64,000 nt of DNA from the NCBI GenBank assembly GCA_902728285.1, contig CACVBU010001376.1, forward strand, positions 62,001-126,000, given 5' to 3'. A model generated the notes under the pieces. It was given only the letters and a program-made list of their open reading frames with translations. It searched no databases and was not told the origin of the DNA. A program made the position numbers and the translations under genes. Positions 45,659 to 57,606 of the stretch are shown piece after piece. Numbering within the stretch: the first letter of the stretch is position 1; each line of letters opens with the position of its first letter. This stretch comes from Clytia hemisphaerica. Lineage: Eukaryota; Cnidaria; Hydrozoa; Leptothecata; Clytiidae.

Positions 45659-46298
45659 CAGTGGCATTGTGGGAAAATTTTTCTGGAGGGGCCAAAGTAA
45701 ATCTTTTTTAAATGGCACCCCCAATTTTCCAAAGTGGCGCCCCCACCCACCAGTTTTAAACTTTTACTAATTCATTTGCCAATTCTTGGCATAACGAAGA
45801 AGGAAATATTTAGTGGATAAGAGTAGATATATCTTTGATGAATGGAAAAGGGAAAAACAGGCTCCACAATGGTTGGGCTATCTAGAAAATTTTAGAAAAG
45901 AAACTTTTAAAGAAACAATGTGTAATGCGAGCGAAGCGAGCAAAAAAGTTGATGTTTTATGATGTCGATATTGTTGTCAGTAAATTGGTCTTGGGGTGCA
46001 GTTAGATTTTCATTTAATAATATAATAATGCTATATTGTACACAAAAAAAACTTGTAAATTAGGTAGATTGCAAAGAAGTTACCAGTTAACCAAAGCGAG
46101 CGAAAAAAAATCGCAAATATTTAAAAATTATCTCAGTGAAATTGGTCTTGGGGCGCAATTTAAGGCGTATAAAGCATAATTTTTAAGATTGGGGCGTTTA
46201 AAAAATCTATTTTGGCGCCCCTTGCTCTTCGGCGCTCCTCCAAAAAAGCTCCGCTGGGGGCCGTGGTGCCCCCTATCCCCCCTGCCACGATGCCACTG
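45659..46298. mobile_element. hAT-like non-autonomous element, 640 bp
   Basis: Ends CAGTGGCATTGTGGG and CACGATGCCACTG. Flanks GTCACAAA (45651-45658) and GTCTTAAA (46299-46306) agree at 6 of 8 positions, suggesting an eroded 8-bp duplication as in hAT. The interior has GCGAGCGAAGCGAGCAAAA and two related GAGCGAAAAAA / AATTGGTCTTGGGGYGCA blocks. No ORF recognised. Confidence 0.68.
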
Positions 46299-48475
46299 GT
46301 CTTAAATTTAGCCTGGAGATCCATGCTATGATCTCTTCTTTTATATACCGCGATTGCGAAATGAATAGCATGGTTTGGCTTTGGACCGAAAATTTGAATT
46401 CCACTAAGAAAAGTATTTTCACCAGTGCATTGTTTTACAGTCAAATATGTTATTTGTAAAATTGTAATTTTATTTCGACTTTTTCATGGTTTGTGTACAA
46501 AAAAGCAGCAGGGAGTCCCGACACCTATCTTCATCTTGAGAGAAAGTATTTTTAGACTTTTGTTTTTTAAGGGCCTAAAATTGATTTGCCATTTTTCTTC
46601 TGCGGGTAGAATTTCTATAGGTCATCTCGAAAAAGTCGATCCAAACGGTGTACTGAGGGATGTTTTCCATTTACCTTCCTATTGGCTTATGTGACTTATA
46701 AATAATAAAGTAATATGTTCGTCTGGTGCCAGCAGACTATATTGGAATTATTCGGATGTGAGTCACAACCTCTATTTTCTTACTTAAGATAAATTATGGA
46801 CATTTAAAACTGATTATACCTCATTGATATTTTAAATGAACAGTCCAGTAATATAAAACTTATCGGTGGAAGCTTTCAATAATTTTCACGAGGTCCACGG
46901 CTAGTCGATTCAGCTATTTATGAAGTCCGTTAGGGAAGCGGGGATTAGACGATTTTGGCTTTCGTTGTGGATTATGAGGCAATTGTGGAAGAATACCTCG
47001 GGGGAGACACTCGGAGAAATTGTGAACAGGGACATCCCGCTGGTCTGAGTCCCTTTTTTAGGCTCTGAAGATATCTGACAGGGTCCTAAATTTACTTATT
47101 TTCAACAATTGTACCTGATAGGATCATTCTTTGGTTGTTTGGGACAATTTTCAGGGTTGAAATTAGAAAGATCTTCAATCTTTTGTCTACATTTTGTCAT
47201 TTTTGTCACTTTTCAGGGTGGAAATGGGAATTTTTTTTCGATTTTCCTTTCGACAGGGTCCCAAATTTGAAAAAACATTCATATCTGATAGGGTCCACCT
47301 TTCAAACTCCAGCGGCATTTCCCCGTCGTCGGCCGTCAAGGTCAGTGCCCCCCCCCTGGGGAGGATACCTTGTTAAATTGATTATATAAATAGAAATTGC
47401 TGAGGGTGAGTGGTTTGGAAAGACATTCAGTGAACGTAGTGAGCCCATGCAAGCGTACGCTGCAGCGAAATACAATGACGTGGTTTACTAGTGTAGGGCC
47501 ATATGTACGGGGCTTTCTCTGACTAACTAGCCATAATTTTCATTAAAGTGCCACCGCAGAAGAACGATCAAATAAATTGTTGAATTTTGAAAGAAATGTT
47601 ACTGATAGCCGTTACTTTTGTTATAATGGCATCTCATCTGAAGCAAAATTTAGTCTACAAATATTAGCAATTTGTGTTCATCTCATAGATATCTTCTTAT
47701 AGAGATAAGATAAAGTTATTTATCTGTTTTATTTTTGTCATCTCTTTTATTACCAAAATAATGGTATATTATGGTTTGTTTATATCATATTAGACCTAAA
47801 CGCTACTGTACTAAACTGCCATTTTACTGTAATAGTCAAACAACAAGTTTTTGAAAGGATAAAAATTTCAAATTTGCGTTGCTCAGAGCGGGTAATAACT
47901 ACTTGTGGTTTAAATAGGGAATTTCCTGACAAAAAAGAAATTTCCCTTAATTCGACTCCCTGAGAAAATAAAAAAAGACATATAGAGCTTTGAAAATGGG
48001 TAATCAGATCAAAAAAATCCGGAAAAGTGTTTTTAATGATGATAAAACAAAAGAAATACAGTCAAGCTAAGAATGTTACCGGTACACCATTTAACTGGAA
48101 CTAAAATACTGAAAAACGCGTGCAAAATTATGAGATGTTTGCCCAACTTCCTTATGCGTGAAGCTATGAATGCCATCCTCGGGAGCTTTAGGCTCCCTGC
48201 GGTGGCAATAATTTGAGTGAAATGGAGAATTAAAATTTTACAATACAACGATCTTTCTTGTGCTTAGGATTTTGTATTAAGCAGCTTTAAAAATATGTGG
48301 AATTAGGAATATGTGGAACGGAAAATGTAGAAAATATAGATATAAATTATTTTGAGTAAAAAAGGTTAAATATTTTGTATTCAAAAAATTAGAAATATTC
48401 CCGAAATGAAGGGCTGAAATATTTACATTTCGAATTTTCAATGACCCAAAATGATAAATACAAGGATATAAAATA
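46299..48475. other. Intergenic DNA downstream of the secreted-peptide gene
   Basis: SINE relic near 46880-46930 (GAGGTCCACGGCTAGTCGAT). Diffuse GATAGGGTCC/GACAGGGTCC words at 47080-47300 with a C/G-rich end at 47345. Inverted relative of the 41.9-kb motif near 48165. No gene seen. Confidence 0.45.
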
Positions 48476-48630
48476 TTAGCATTTGCCACATGCTGGCTTG
48501 CAATAAGCGAGAACCCACGGATGAAGCATACCAATTTTAGATGTAGACTCGGTACACGCATTTGGATGAACACCAAGGATGCTTTTACACGAGGAATCGT
48601 TTGTACAAGAACGTTTACGTTGAAAGTAAT
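48476..48630 (-). CDS. ShKT-like precursor exon 4 (mature peptide)
   Basis: 155 bp from acceptor CTTATAG to the TAA at 48476-48478. Contains the RKR processing site and all six cysteines of the mature domain. Confidence 0.82.
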
Positions 48631-50176
48631 CTATAAGAAGACAAAATCAAAATCAAAATTGGCAAAGTGACCAAGTCAGTGCTTTCTAGCAGAGCTAATT
48701 ATATTAAGCGTGAAGGAGCTAAATATGGCATTTAAATGATGAAATAGCAAATAAGAGTAGGTGAGAATCACAGGTTTTATTGTCTTTTCTTTGATGTTTA
48801 ATAGAAATTCATAATTCACAATCCTTCAATAGATTCTTTCGACTCGAGCCTCTTTTCTAAGGGATTCGCTCAACCAGGTTTTCCGGATTTTTAACCCTTT
48901 GAGAGAATTTAAAGAGTATTAAAAAGAAACTTACCGTATTTTGACCTGAAATAATCTCGTTTTGCCATTTCTATAGAAATAAAAACGTTTTATAAAGATT
49001 TTATGAAGAGAGAGCGTCATGAAGTCAATCTTGTGACCACATTCGAAGGAAACTTAAATGATCAATCTTTCAATATCTATCTTGCCATTAAATAGGGACC
49101 ATAACTTTTCTCTTTCTCCTAAGATTGTCCCCTTGCCCTCAGTCCTTCATTTAACAGCTGAACATTAAAAAGATATATATCAGGTACCATTTTGGTGTCA
49201 TTGGTATGAACCAGCCAGGGATTGAACCCACTACCTTTCTGTACAAAATTAATCCACTACAAACGTCTATTTGCGTATAGTTTACGTTTCGCAAGCTCTT
49301 ATTAATCAGAACATGAAAAGATTTTGGGTTTCTGATTGATCAGTTTTTTTGGATGTGTTAACGAGAACCAGACAGCTTGAATGGTAATAATGCAATGTAC
49401 ATATCGGCTTGAAAGAATACTGGGTTCGCTGCAAGGGTATGTTATTTTTGATTAAAAAAATAAATATGATTTCCATACCATTTAAATAATCTCTTTGTCT
49501 TCTTGCTTCAAGCATATCATTGTATGTTTCATCTTCAAATGCATCTAAATCCAGGTAACTTCCACAAGTTGCTAAGATGAAAGTTAAAATTAATCTTGAA
49601 ACTACTTAACCTTACATGACGGGAAAAATTGGAATTGCAGTCAGAGGCGAATAGCCAAAAGCATGTCTATTCGCTATTAAAGGATAGAGGGTGCAGTTAA
49701 AACTAGGCCATGGATTGAAGCCTTGCATTTTTTGTGACTGAACGCTCTACCTTCAAATCAACACGGTATCAGGACCAAAATACACCCCCTTCTCACATAC
49801 CAGGTAGGATTTTTTTCAGATAGTAGGGGTAAAAATAACGGACAAAACTCGATACAAATAGTCAGAATACCCAGGGAATATCGATCCCCATGCTTTTTTT
49901 GGCTGGGTATTTGACTTTCATTATTTTTGAGCCCGAAAATTTGATGGGAATGGAAAAACAGCACGATAGTTTGCAATGAGGATTTGCATTTCTGATTATT
50001 TTAAGCGGGACAAAAATTAGAGTATAATTTTCCACTGGGACGATATTTTGGCAAATTTTTCCAGTGGGAAGAGGTCCCAGTGGGTTTGTGAGAAGGGATG
50101 TCAAAATGAACAAAAAAGACGACGCTTTACCTTGAAATGCAACAAAACAGAGAGCAGCCAAGAAAAACAGTTTCAT
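48476..50176 (-). CDS. Secreted ShKT-like cysteine-rich peptide precursor, 4 exons
   Basis: Minus-strand exons 50131-50176, 49479-49571, 48935-48970 and 48476-48630 have GT/AG borders, all three junctions in phase 1, and sum to 330 bp (109 residues plus TAA). Residues 1-15 are a typical signal peptide (MKLFFLAALCFVAF). Residues about 17-60 form a charged, acidic-then-basic propeptide with RR and KR sites. The last exon starts just before an RKR site and then codes for about 45 residues with six cysteines, ending C-x3-C-x2-C. This spacing is that of the ShKT fold found in cnidarian channel-blocking peptides and in many non-toxic animal proteins. So the product is a secreted, proteolytically released disulfide peptide. 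Whether it is a venom component, a neuropeptide-like signal or an immune effector cannot be told. The exons are short, so they are supported by phase and domain rather than length. Confidence 0.8.
48935..48970 (-). CDS. ShKT-like precursor exon 3 (propeptide microexon)
   Basis: 36 bp between TTTCTATAG and ACG|GTAAGT, phase 1 to phase 1, encoding 12 residues with a KR-D-Y-F motif that echoes the ends of exons 2 and 4. Confidence 0.72.
49160..49265 (-). repeat. tRNA-derived SINE fragment
   Basis: Minus strand GTAGTGGGTTCAATCCCTGG (B box) followed by CATACCAATGACACCAAAAT and GGTACCTGAT. Same family as 25800-26020. Lies in intron 2 of the ShKT-like gene. Confidence 0.72.
49479..49571 (-). CDS. 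ShKT-like precursor exon 2 (propeptide)
   Basis: 93 bp between TCATCTTAG and ATG|GTATGG, phase 1 to phase 1. An acidic stretch, then Arg/Lys-rich with an RR site. Confidence 0.75.
49790..50085. repeat. CAGTGGGGAT-rich dispersed repeat, copy 1
   Basis: Diverged copy of the 54440-54690 sequence: shared TATCGATCCCCATGC / ATCGATATTCCCATA region, GGCTGGGTATTTGACTTTCA, GCAATGAGGATT, AATTTTCCACTGGGACGATA. Covers intron 1 and the start of the ShKT-like gene's neighbourhood. Confidence 0.65.
50131..50176 (-). CDS. ShKT-like precursor exon 1 (signal peptide)
   Basis: 46 bp: ATG at 50176, 15 codons of a Lys-then-hydrophobic signal peptide, ending CAAG|GTAAAG in phase 1. Confidence 0.8.
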
Positions 50177-51579
50177 TTTGAAATCTTCTTGATCCTCAGC
50201 TATGAATCCGTCTATGCAGGACCAAGTCTCAAATGTGAATGATGAAATTGCTTTGACGAAAAAAGTATTATACTTTGACACGCCCGCATGAATTATTTTT
50301 TTTATCAATCTTTGTTACAAATATAATCAGATTTATGTTTTAAGACTTCTTTATCTAGCATTGAATCGATCATTGACATATTTAATTTTCTCAGTGCTAC
50401 ATGAGTGTTGTTTTAACATCCATTCAACGTTGTTTGAATGATAAACATGATGGGTTCGTATGAAATGAGCACCGCAAGCCGAGTTTTTTGAAAAAAGAAA
50501 CACTGTCTCTCATGGCGGAACAGCGGTTAAAATCCTGAAAAAATGTTGGTATCAGCATGAAACATGAGTGTAATACAATATAAAACAGTTACATTATCAT
50601 ATACAAAGAAGTTGCAGGAAAAAAATATTTTGAACCTCAACTCAAAATCTTCTTCAAATATCAATCTGATCTCCATTGTGCGAGATGTGGATCTATTTAT
50701 GACATTTTGGTGGTTGACATCTATTTATGATATACTTTTAGATGCAAAAAGTCTCAATGTCTGCCGATGCTTGCATATAATGCTTATAACAGAAAAAAAT
50801 GTCAACCACAAAAATGTTATCGAAAATAAATATCAGCTGAGACTTAAATTGAATTATCGACTTGATCGTCCCAGCTTGTGCTGTGTTTCTCTATGGCGGT
50901 CAACTACTATGTATTTAAATTCTAAATACATATAAGTTTAGCACATTTTTAGACAAAATATGTCTACAATCTTACCATTTTTTCCAAAAGCCGAGATCGA
51001 ATTGTAGACTATGTAACCTTTAAACAGCCATACCATTTTTAGGTGTTTTTAGAGCCCTTCCCCTCGTATCCCCAATCATGCCAGTTAACCAATTTCTCCA
51101 TTCCAACAGCTCTGTCTCAGTGCCCCGGTGTTAAATTTGTGTTCAGTTTGGATACAAATTCCCAATGGATGGGAATGACTTTTTTTTTCCATGAATAGAA
51201 CTAAAACTTTCTAATGTTACTTGACGCGGCTTGGAAGGCTTTTTAAGATCAGACAAAAAAAACTTTAATGAAGTCGTTGCGCTCATCAGACAACGTTGAA
51301 CTTATACCTGTGAAATAACGGAGTATCGACATTACATGAACAATGAGGGAGACATTGTCTTGGTTATCCCGAAAACAACGGCTTAGTTACCAGACCTCCC
51401 GCTGCAAAATCCTTGACGCGGATTCACAAAATTCCGTGATCTAAACCTTCCAGATTTTGAAAACTTTTTCTCACCTTCAGAGCTTTAGCGTGTCGGATGA
51501 AAATTTCTGCATCTGGGTGCCAGATAAGTATCTAAAAATGTGGTATCCGATTCGCCTTGGGTTGGCCCAGGTGAAGGTA
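50177..51579. other. Upstream of the ShKT-like gene, no other gene seen
   Basis: AT-rich. The promoter of the minus-strand gene should lie just right of 50176, but I cannot fix a TATA box. A run of open frame at 50564-50935 has no recognisable protein character. Confidence 0.4.
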
Positions 51580-52022
51580 CAGTAGACTCCCGGTCATTCG
51601 AAACTCCAAGGGGGATAAGGATTTATTTCAAATAACCAGGAGTTCAAATAAACGTTTTTTACTTTACCTTAAGAGGATGGATTTTTCTGAAAAATTGAGG
51701 TATTGTGGTTCAGTTTAGCGTGATAAACACAGAGAACTGCTTGAAGAGTGTAAACAGCAATGAATATTGAAACCTGATTTTTTGAAGCAAAAAATCAATG
51801 TTCTCACTCGACGACCTCCCAGTAAGAAAAATTCGAATAACTGAGGATGATTTAGCCCAGAATTGTCCCCAAGGGGAATAGAAATCCCTTCGAATAAATG
51901 AAAGTTCGAAACTGAAGTTCAAATAACCGAAAGTGTTTTTGCCTGAGTTGGGTAAACAGATCCAAAGGGAACGGCATCTCACTCCGAATAACCGAGTCTA
52001 TCGAATAGGTGGGAGTCTACTG
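51580..52022. mobile_element. pogo/Tc1-like MITE, 443 bp
   Basis: Ends CAGTAGACTCCCGGTCATTC and GGGAGTCTACTG, next to TA on the left and TT on the right (one-base decay of a TA duplication). The CAGTAGACTCCCG-TTATTCGAA type of terminus is common in pogo/Tigger-like elements. A second, inverted copy lies in the DUF917 gene's intron 2. Confidence 0.83.
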
Positions 52023-52439
52023 TTTATTGTACATTCACTTGCCAATTGAGCCGCAACATCAAGTAGGAATCGAACCCTATCCTGAATCACCAAACAAACA
52101 AAGTTTTCAAAATAGTGAAAGGTTACGTTTATTTTATCAATACTGAACTTTAACTTTCAAAATTGTTTTTGTTTCTTTGGAGATAGTGGCAACAAAACGA
52201 AAGAAAAAAAAAGTCGCAAATGTGTAAGCTTGATCGAAATAAGGAGTTTTTTCATTTTAGTTTAATTAGAAGTTTGTATCTTACCCTACAAAAATCAAAA
52301 ATTTCTACAGAAAACATCTACAAAAAATGGCGGCGACTCAAAGCAGAGAGGTTTGGGAAGTCTGCAATCTATGGTGGACTGAAAAACACTTCGAAAAATA
52401 CTTCACTAATACACGTATTCAAGAAATGTTATATTTGTC

Positions 52440-52840
52440 ACGAATGATTCCACGATTCCAAAATTCCGTCAATTTTTTTTCCAATTTCCGTCAAACCGTC
52501 TAAAAATGAACTGAAATTCCACCACCCAAAATTCCTTAGAAATTCAAGATTTTGGTCAAAAGTTCTGCGAATTTTGAATATTTTAATACCGAAATTCTGC
52601 AAAACTTTTTGCTAAATTCCGTTTTTCCGCACTAAAATTGTCTAATTTTCTGTCTCCGTCGGAGAACCCAATTTCCGTAATTCCGTCTAAGTTTTGGCCA
52701 AATTCCGCCACTCCGTCCGAAAAAAGGGCCGAATCCACTGCTCCGCCAACCATGAAATCCCCCTGCATACTTTCTTTGATTGTCAGTCTTTTACATAAAA
52801 ATTTCAAAAACTCAAAAAAGGTATTGAGAAACGGAAAATA
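52440..52840. repeat. Low-complexity ATTCCGTC-rich stretch
   Basis: Many degenerate ATTCCG / TTCCGTC / AATTCTGC words at irregular spacing. Looks like decayed tandem repeat; no gene. Confidence 0.5.
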
Positions 52841-53291
52841 GAGGCGAATAGCCGACTCTTCATTTGATTGGAATATAGTGGGATAAAAGAATCAGGATGG
52901 GCAATGAAAGAATCTGCATTTAATTCTAATAAAGTTGCCAAGCTTTCAGTATCAGATTTACTACTTAAATTGTTTTATCTAACGAAGAGAATGATGAGAA
53001 AAAATATAGATCATACTGCAGTATACTGTATGTAACTTAATTCGATTTTCTGACGATTTAAATTAATTTCTTACATTTTATTATGTGTATTGGAAAATTT
53101 TAATCTGGCTTAGTCTCGCGATCTACAGACATTAAATCATCGCTTTAAATCAAAACATTTTTATCATCTTACTTCATCATCACTGAAAGCACGATTCGAA
53201 AACGCTTTTTTATAAGGATAGTATTTTTTTTCATTTCAAGATGGCTTTTCTAAACTTTTTGGGAAAAATCATCCTGAAATATTCTTATGGT

Positions 53292-53450
53292 AATTCATGA
53301 TATTCATGACGTAATGGTTTCTACGGAAAGACCCTGGTTTTTGCCAGTAGTGGCAAATTTTATACAACTTTTGTCTAGTTTAAATTTACCACTACTGGCT
53401 AAAATTGGGGTACTTCCGTAGAAAACATTACGTCATGAATATCATGAATT
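53292..53450. mobile_element. ATTCATGATATTC foldback MITE, intact copy
   Basis: 159 bp, almost a complete palindrome: AATTCATGATATTCATGACG to the complement at 53431-53450. Inner arms are CCAGTAGTGGCAAATTTTAT and AAATTTACCACTACTGG around a short loop. It is the reference for the interrupted copy at 27971. Confidence 0.88.
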
Positions 53451-53789
53451 CCTAGGTTTGTATCCAAACCCAGCCAAAATTTAGCATGTAACACATACCT
53501 CGCAAGTAAAACTTTGGTATTTGGTATTTTTATAGAACGTTTTAGCACTGTGTTGGGGAATGGTTGCCAATTCAATGGTAAAATGCTCGAAAAATGGCAT
53601 TCTTATAGGTTCAATTACCAAATTCCACGAGGGTGGTATTCTTACCATATTCTTAATTCTTTCGGCAATTTCATCAAAATATATAAGTATATTCTTATAA
53701 AACAGCGTACAGTCTTTCCTCTTTTTGGCTAATGCGCTCAACTCTATGTTGAAAAAAACTCGGCGGGCTTCCTCTATGCTCAAACTTAA

Positions 53790-54000
53790 CCCTATTAACC
53801 CCAAGCTTTTTTGATTTTTGCATCCCCAGCGGGAGGGGGGGTAGAATCTACCACCCTCGATTATTTTTGATCTAGGAGAGCTATGGTCATGAAATTTGGT
53901 ACAGATGTTCTCCATCGTGACATAAATTTCCTGGAATTCAAAAACCGATGACGTCATCCCAAAATGTCCACCTGTCTTTTCCAATCGAACCAATAAAGAT
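53790..54000. repeat. Relative of the TTAACCCTATT element, partial
   Basis: Starts TTAACCCTATTAACCCC and has CCCCAGCGGGAGGGGGGGTA, a GAAATTTGGTACAGATGTTC block and GATGACGTCATCCC, in the same order as in 57038-57606 but strongly diverged. No closing end seen. Confidence 0.5.
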
Positions 54001-54439
54001 ATTTAGATTCTGTTTGAAGATTGTCAAAATTTGATGGCGTCATAAATGAGTTGCTTTGCACCCAGTCTACCTTTAGACCCGTTCTGTTGATGAACATCAC
54101 CAGATCATTAAATTGAAATCGTTTTAATTGGTTTTAAAATCTTGAGCCACAGACTGTCCTCTTTCCTCTTTCCAACGAGCGATCTTGATATCATCTCAGT
54201 GGACACGGCAAGCGTAAAAAAACACTGACCACACATTTTACTAGCAAATTGTCATTGACAGGCTCCAAAATAATCCACTTGTGTATTTTACAAGCTTATT
54301 ATCTTTAATAACAATCATATTTTGCCAAAGTTAAAAATTCAAAATTTCCAAAAAATTCCGACTGGACAAGCAAAATTTTCAGATTGAGTAACTGACTGAC
54401 TGGTAAATATAAGGCTTTTACTGCAAAAATCATTTCTTT

Positions 54440-54690
54440 TAGCCAGTGGGGATTAAAATAATGGACGGAAATTCAGTGGGGATCGATATTCCCATATTTT
54501 ATAGCTGGGGATTTCGATTATTTTGTTTTCAAGTCAGAAAATTCAGTGGGGATTGGAAAAAAAGGATAATATTTTGCAGTGAGGATTGATTTAATTGGTT
54601 ATTTTCAGTGGGGAGAAAAATTGGAGGATAGTTTTCCACCGGGGAGAAAAATTGGAGGATAATTTTCCACCGGGGACGATACTATACAAA
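54440..54690. repeat. CAGTGGGGAT-rich dispersed repeat, copy 2
   Basis: Eight or so (C)AGTGGGGA words; TTTTCCACCGGGGA occurs twice with a 33-bp direct repeat (GGGGAGAAAAATTGGAGGAT). Related to 49790-50085 and 58815-59070. Confidence 0.7.
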
Positions 54691-57037
54691 CTCTGACTTT
54701 TAAGCAATGTGATGTAAGAGTACGTGTCTTCAAAAAGCTTAAAGATCAGTATTTTCTTTCATTGCTAGTGGTATTCAGGAAAATCTATGTCTACTCTCAA
54801 GTACTTTAACCGGTGCTGTTTGTAGTACCAGCCTTAACGCTTTGGCTTCTATACACCTTTCCCAAGTTTATCGATTTTTTTCGACCTCTCCAGTTTGAAA
54901 CGAGAACTTGATACTTTTGAAGCTTATAGTGATACAAAATTCATTCTGAAAATTTGAGATGTTTTTACAGTCAAACCTCTCTTAAAAGATATTTTATCCT
55001 ACCGGGCCTCGTTTCTATGCCGTTTCCATGGGATTTAAAATTGAAATATTTCAAGAACCGGAAGAGCTTTTAACATAATTCTTCTTTTGTTGATTTTGTA
55101 TTTCGTAGTATTATCTTATCTTATCTAATCTTTAATTAAATGCAAGTAGAGCAGGGTTTTGGAATAGTGTTTTTCAAAAAGTGGAAATAAACTCGGGAAA
55201 GGTGTATTATGATACTTTGCGTAAAGTAACGGAATCTCGTTGCGTCTTTTTCTCATTTCACTTTCTCTTAAATCAGGGGGTAATGTACATCTACAAAAAT
55301 TGATCTTGTTTATCTACAAAATTTTTAAACAATTTCAAAAAGATTTTAGATGGATTAAAATTCCAAACTTTCCCTGCAATATATTTTTTTCTGGTCTTTA
55401 TTTCAAAGAATTAAAAAAAGTTATGAATTTTCAAGTTACAGTTATTTAGCAAAATTCCATCTTATATCAATAGATTTTAAAGACATTTTTACTTTTTTCA
55501 AAGAACGAGACAGGGGAGTAAGACACTTGAATTCAAAGCTTGAAATTTTCCAATGAGGCTGAGAATATATTCTAAAAGCCACGGAACCCCTCTAAAATAG
55601 AAATGTCCAATGAAATAAATTGTAAGTACTAAAATCGCAATTTTCGTCCGAATTTTAAATTTTGAAAAACATTTTTGACTTAAAAATTTATTGATATAAG
55701 TTGGAATTTCGCTAAATATCAAGTTGTTATTATCAGTCTTACATCCCTGTCTCATGCGATTAAACAGTGAAATGGCTTCTAAGATTATTGATACAAGTCG
55801 AAATTTCGCTAGAATGAAGGGCCCCAAAGTGTTTCTACATCTTTCTCATTTAATAAAATGAAAATTCAAGATGGCTCTAAAACTTTATTGATAGGATAAG
55901 AAATTTTCAGTATTATTGACGACATTGGTGACGATATAATATTTAGTTTTTCGTTGCATCATTGATAGCTGTGTATCAAAACGCTCCGCTTACACAAGTG
56001 CAATTTACAGTTATGGTATAAACACAAAAAAATCATATTAAAAAATTAAAATGTAAAACTACACAACAATGAGATTAATCCACTTGAGATTATGAAAGTA
56101 TGAAAGTGCTAATCTTTCTTTTTGTGTGTTATGACCCCCCGTGTTGAAGAAAAGTTAAGTTTAGTGCATGAACAATGTGCTTTTAATAAAGTATACCTTT
56201 TCCAAAATTTTAATTAAAATTAAAATTTGTATTGCAAAACAAGACTGACTGACTGTGTCATCTGGGAATAAATTTTCAAGGATTTGTCCAATTTAAAGGG
56301 GGTTTTAATTTTCAACGGAATTCCGTTACTTTGCGCAAAAAACAGTTACAAGTAAAAAAGAGTTTTTTGGCAGTGTTTTAAAATGAGATTGACATATCCT
56401 AATATCAAAAATTGAGCAGACAAGCAGGGGACGGCTTTTTTGATTAGAATATGTCAATTTTTTGCAGTATTTTGGAATCATTACATAACTTTAACCATGG
56501 ACATATAAACGACTGGACGTCTATCTTCTATTGTGTCTTTAAAGCGAGCTTCTTTGCCGTCTGTATTTTAAAATTGGTATAAAAAATCTGACAATATTCC
56601 GTCACAATTTTATTTCTATGAATCACTTAGGTAAAAGGTTTACATAGGCGTAGCGAGATACCCTGTAAAATTTATGAGGGTGTGCAGACGTTTATGACAT
56701 ATTCATTATGTCAATAAGACAATAATTACAGTGTCGTAAAAACCGCTCTCATTCATAAATTTTGTGAGGTATCATGCTACGCCTATATGAATTTATTATT
56801 GTTCTTGATAGAGCTTGAACAATACTTGTAATTCACAAAAGAATCATTCTCAAATTTGTTCATAAGTTTGCAATCCGCTGAAGTGCAAAATTTCAACTGT
56901 GTGTTTACTTTTGAATCATTTTTGTCACTCCAATAATTTTTATAATGACTTGAAAAAAATAGCTTGTCAAAGTTGAGAGCCTGTGTCATAAGAATATCAA
57001 AATTTGAATGTGACACTCTCTAAAATTATCGACACTT
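54691..57037. other. Intergenic DNA, no gene seen
   Basis: Short inverted relation near 56640-56785 (CATAGGCGTAGC ... GCTACGCCTAT) marks a MITE of about 145 bp. Otherwise AT-rich DNA with no supported gene. Confidence 0.45.
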
Positions 57038-57606
57038 TTAACCCTATTCAACCTAGGCTTTTAGGGGCGGTTCAGAACTAGGGGGGGGGGGGCTTTTTCT
57101 GTACCACCCCTTAACTTTTTATCTAGTGGGTCTTTTTGAATGAAATTTGGCACACAAGATCCTTGTCACGTAAGGTAACTTTTGACAAATTTTTTTTTTG
57201 ATGACGTCACTCATCATGCCAAAAGTGAGCAAAAACCGGAAATTTCCTTTGTTCTTATAAATAGCTATTGTATCCTAACAAAAGCTTTAGAAAAAAGTCG
57301 CCTGAGTTTAAAATGGTTAATTTATCCAAAATATTCAATAAATTACGGTTTAAACGATATATTTGACATTAAAAATAAATTTGTATTGGAAAGGTGTCAA
57401 TTTTTGTGACACCTTACTGTCAGAAATGTCATCATGCTCAAGGTGTGAAAATCTTTAGGTGTCAAATTTTTTTTTTTTTTGAAGCTAAATAAAAGTTAGG
57501 AATTTACAGAAAATTTCGAGGCAAAAGCTCTATTATTTCAGGAGCTATTACCAATAGTTTGAACTCCGAACAGAAAGAGCCCCCCCCCTAGGCCGAATAG
57601 GGTTAA
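57038..57606. mobile_element. TTAACCCTATTC foldback element, intact 569-bp copy
   Basis: Starts TTAACCCTATTCAACCTAGG, ends CCTAGGCCGAATAGGGTTAA. Has internal G/C runs at both ends, TGATGACGTCACTCATCATG, and CTGTCAGAAATGTCATC. Homologous to 1977-2290 in inverse orientation. No ORF. Confidence 0.85.

Noticed and set aside
46160-46444. 94-codon minus-strand open frame
   Set aside because: Lies mostly inside the hAT-like element; translated repeat.
49862-50308. 148-codon minus-strand open frame read as a single protein
   Set aside because: Only the 46 bp from 50176 to 50131 is coding (signal peptide); the rest is upstream leader and intron read-through.
50564-50935. 123-codon plus-strand open frame
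   Set aside because: No domain, poor codon character, no splice context, in AT-rich DNA where such frames occur by chance.
53481-53993. 170-codon open frame on the minus strand
   Set aside because: Overlaps the TTAACCCTATT-type repeat; composition is that of translated repeat DNA with no recognisable domain.
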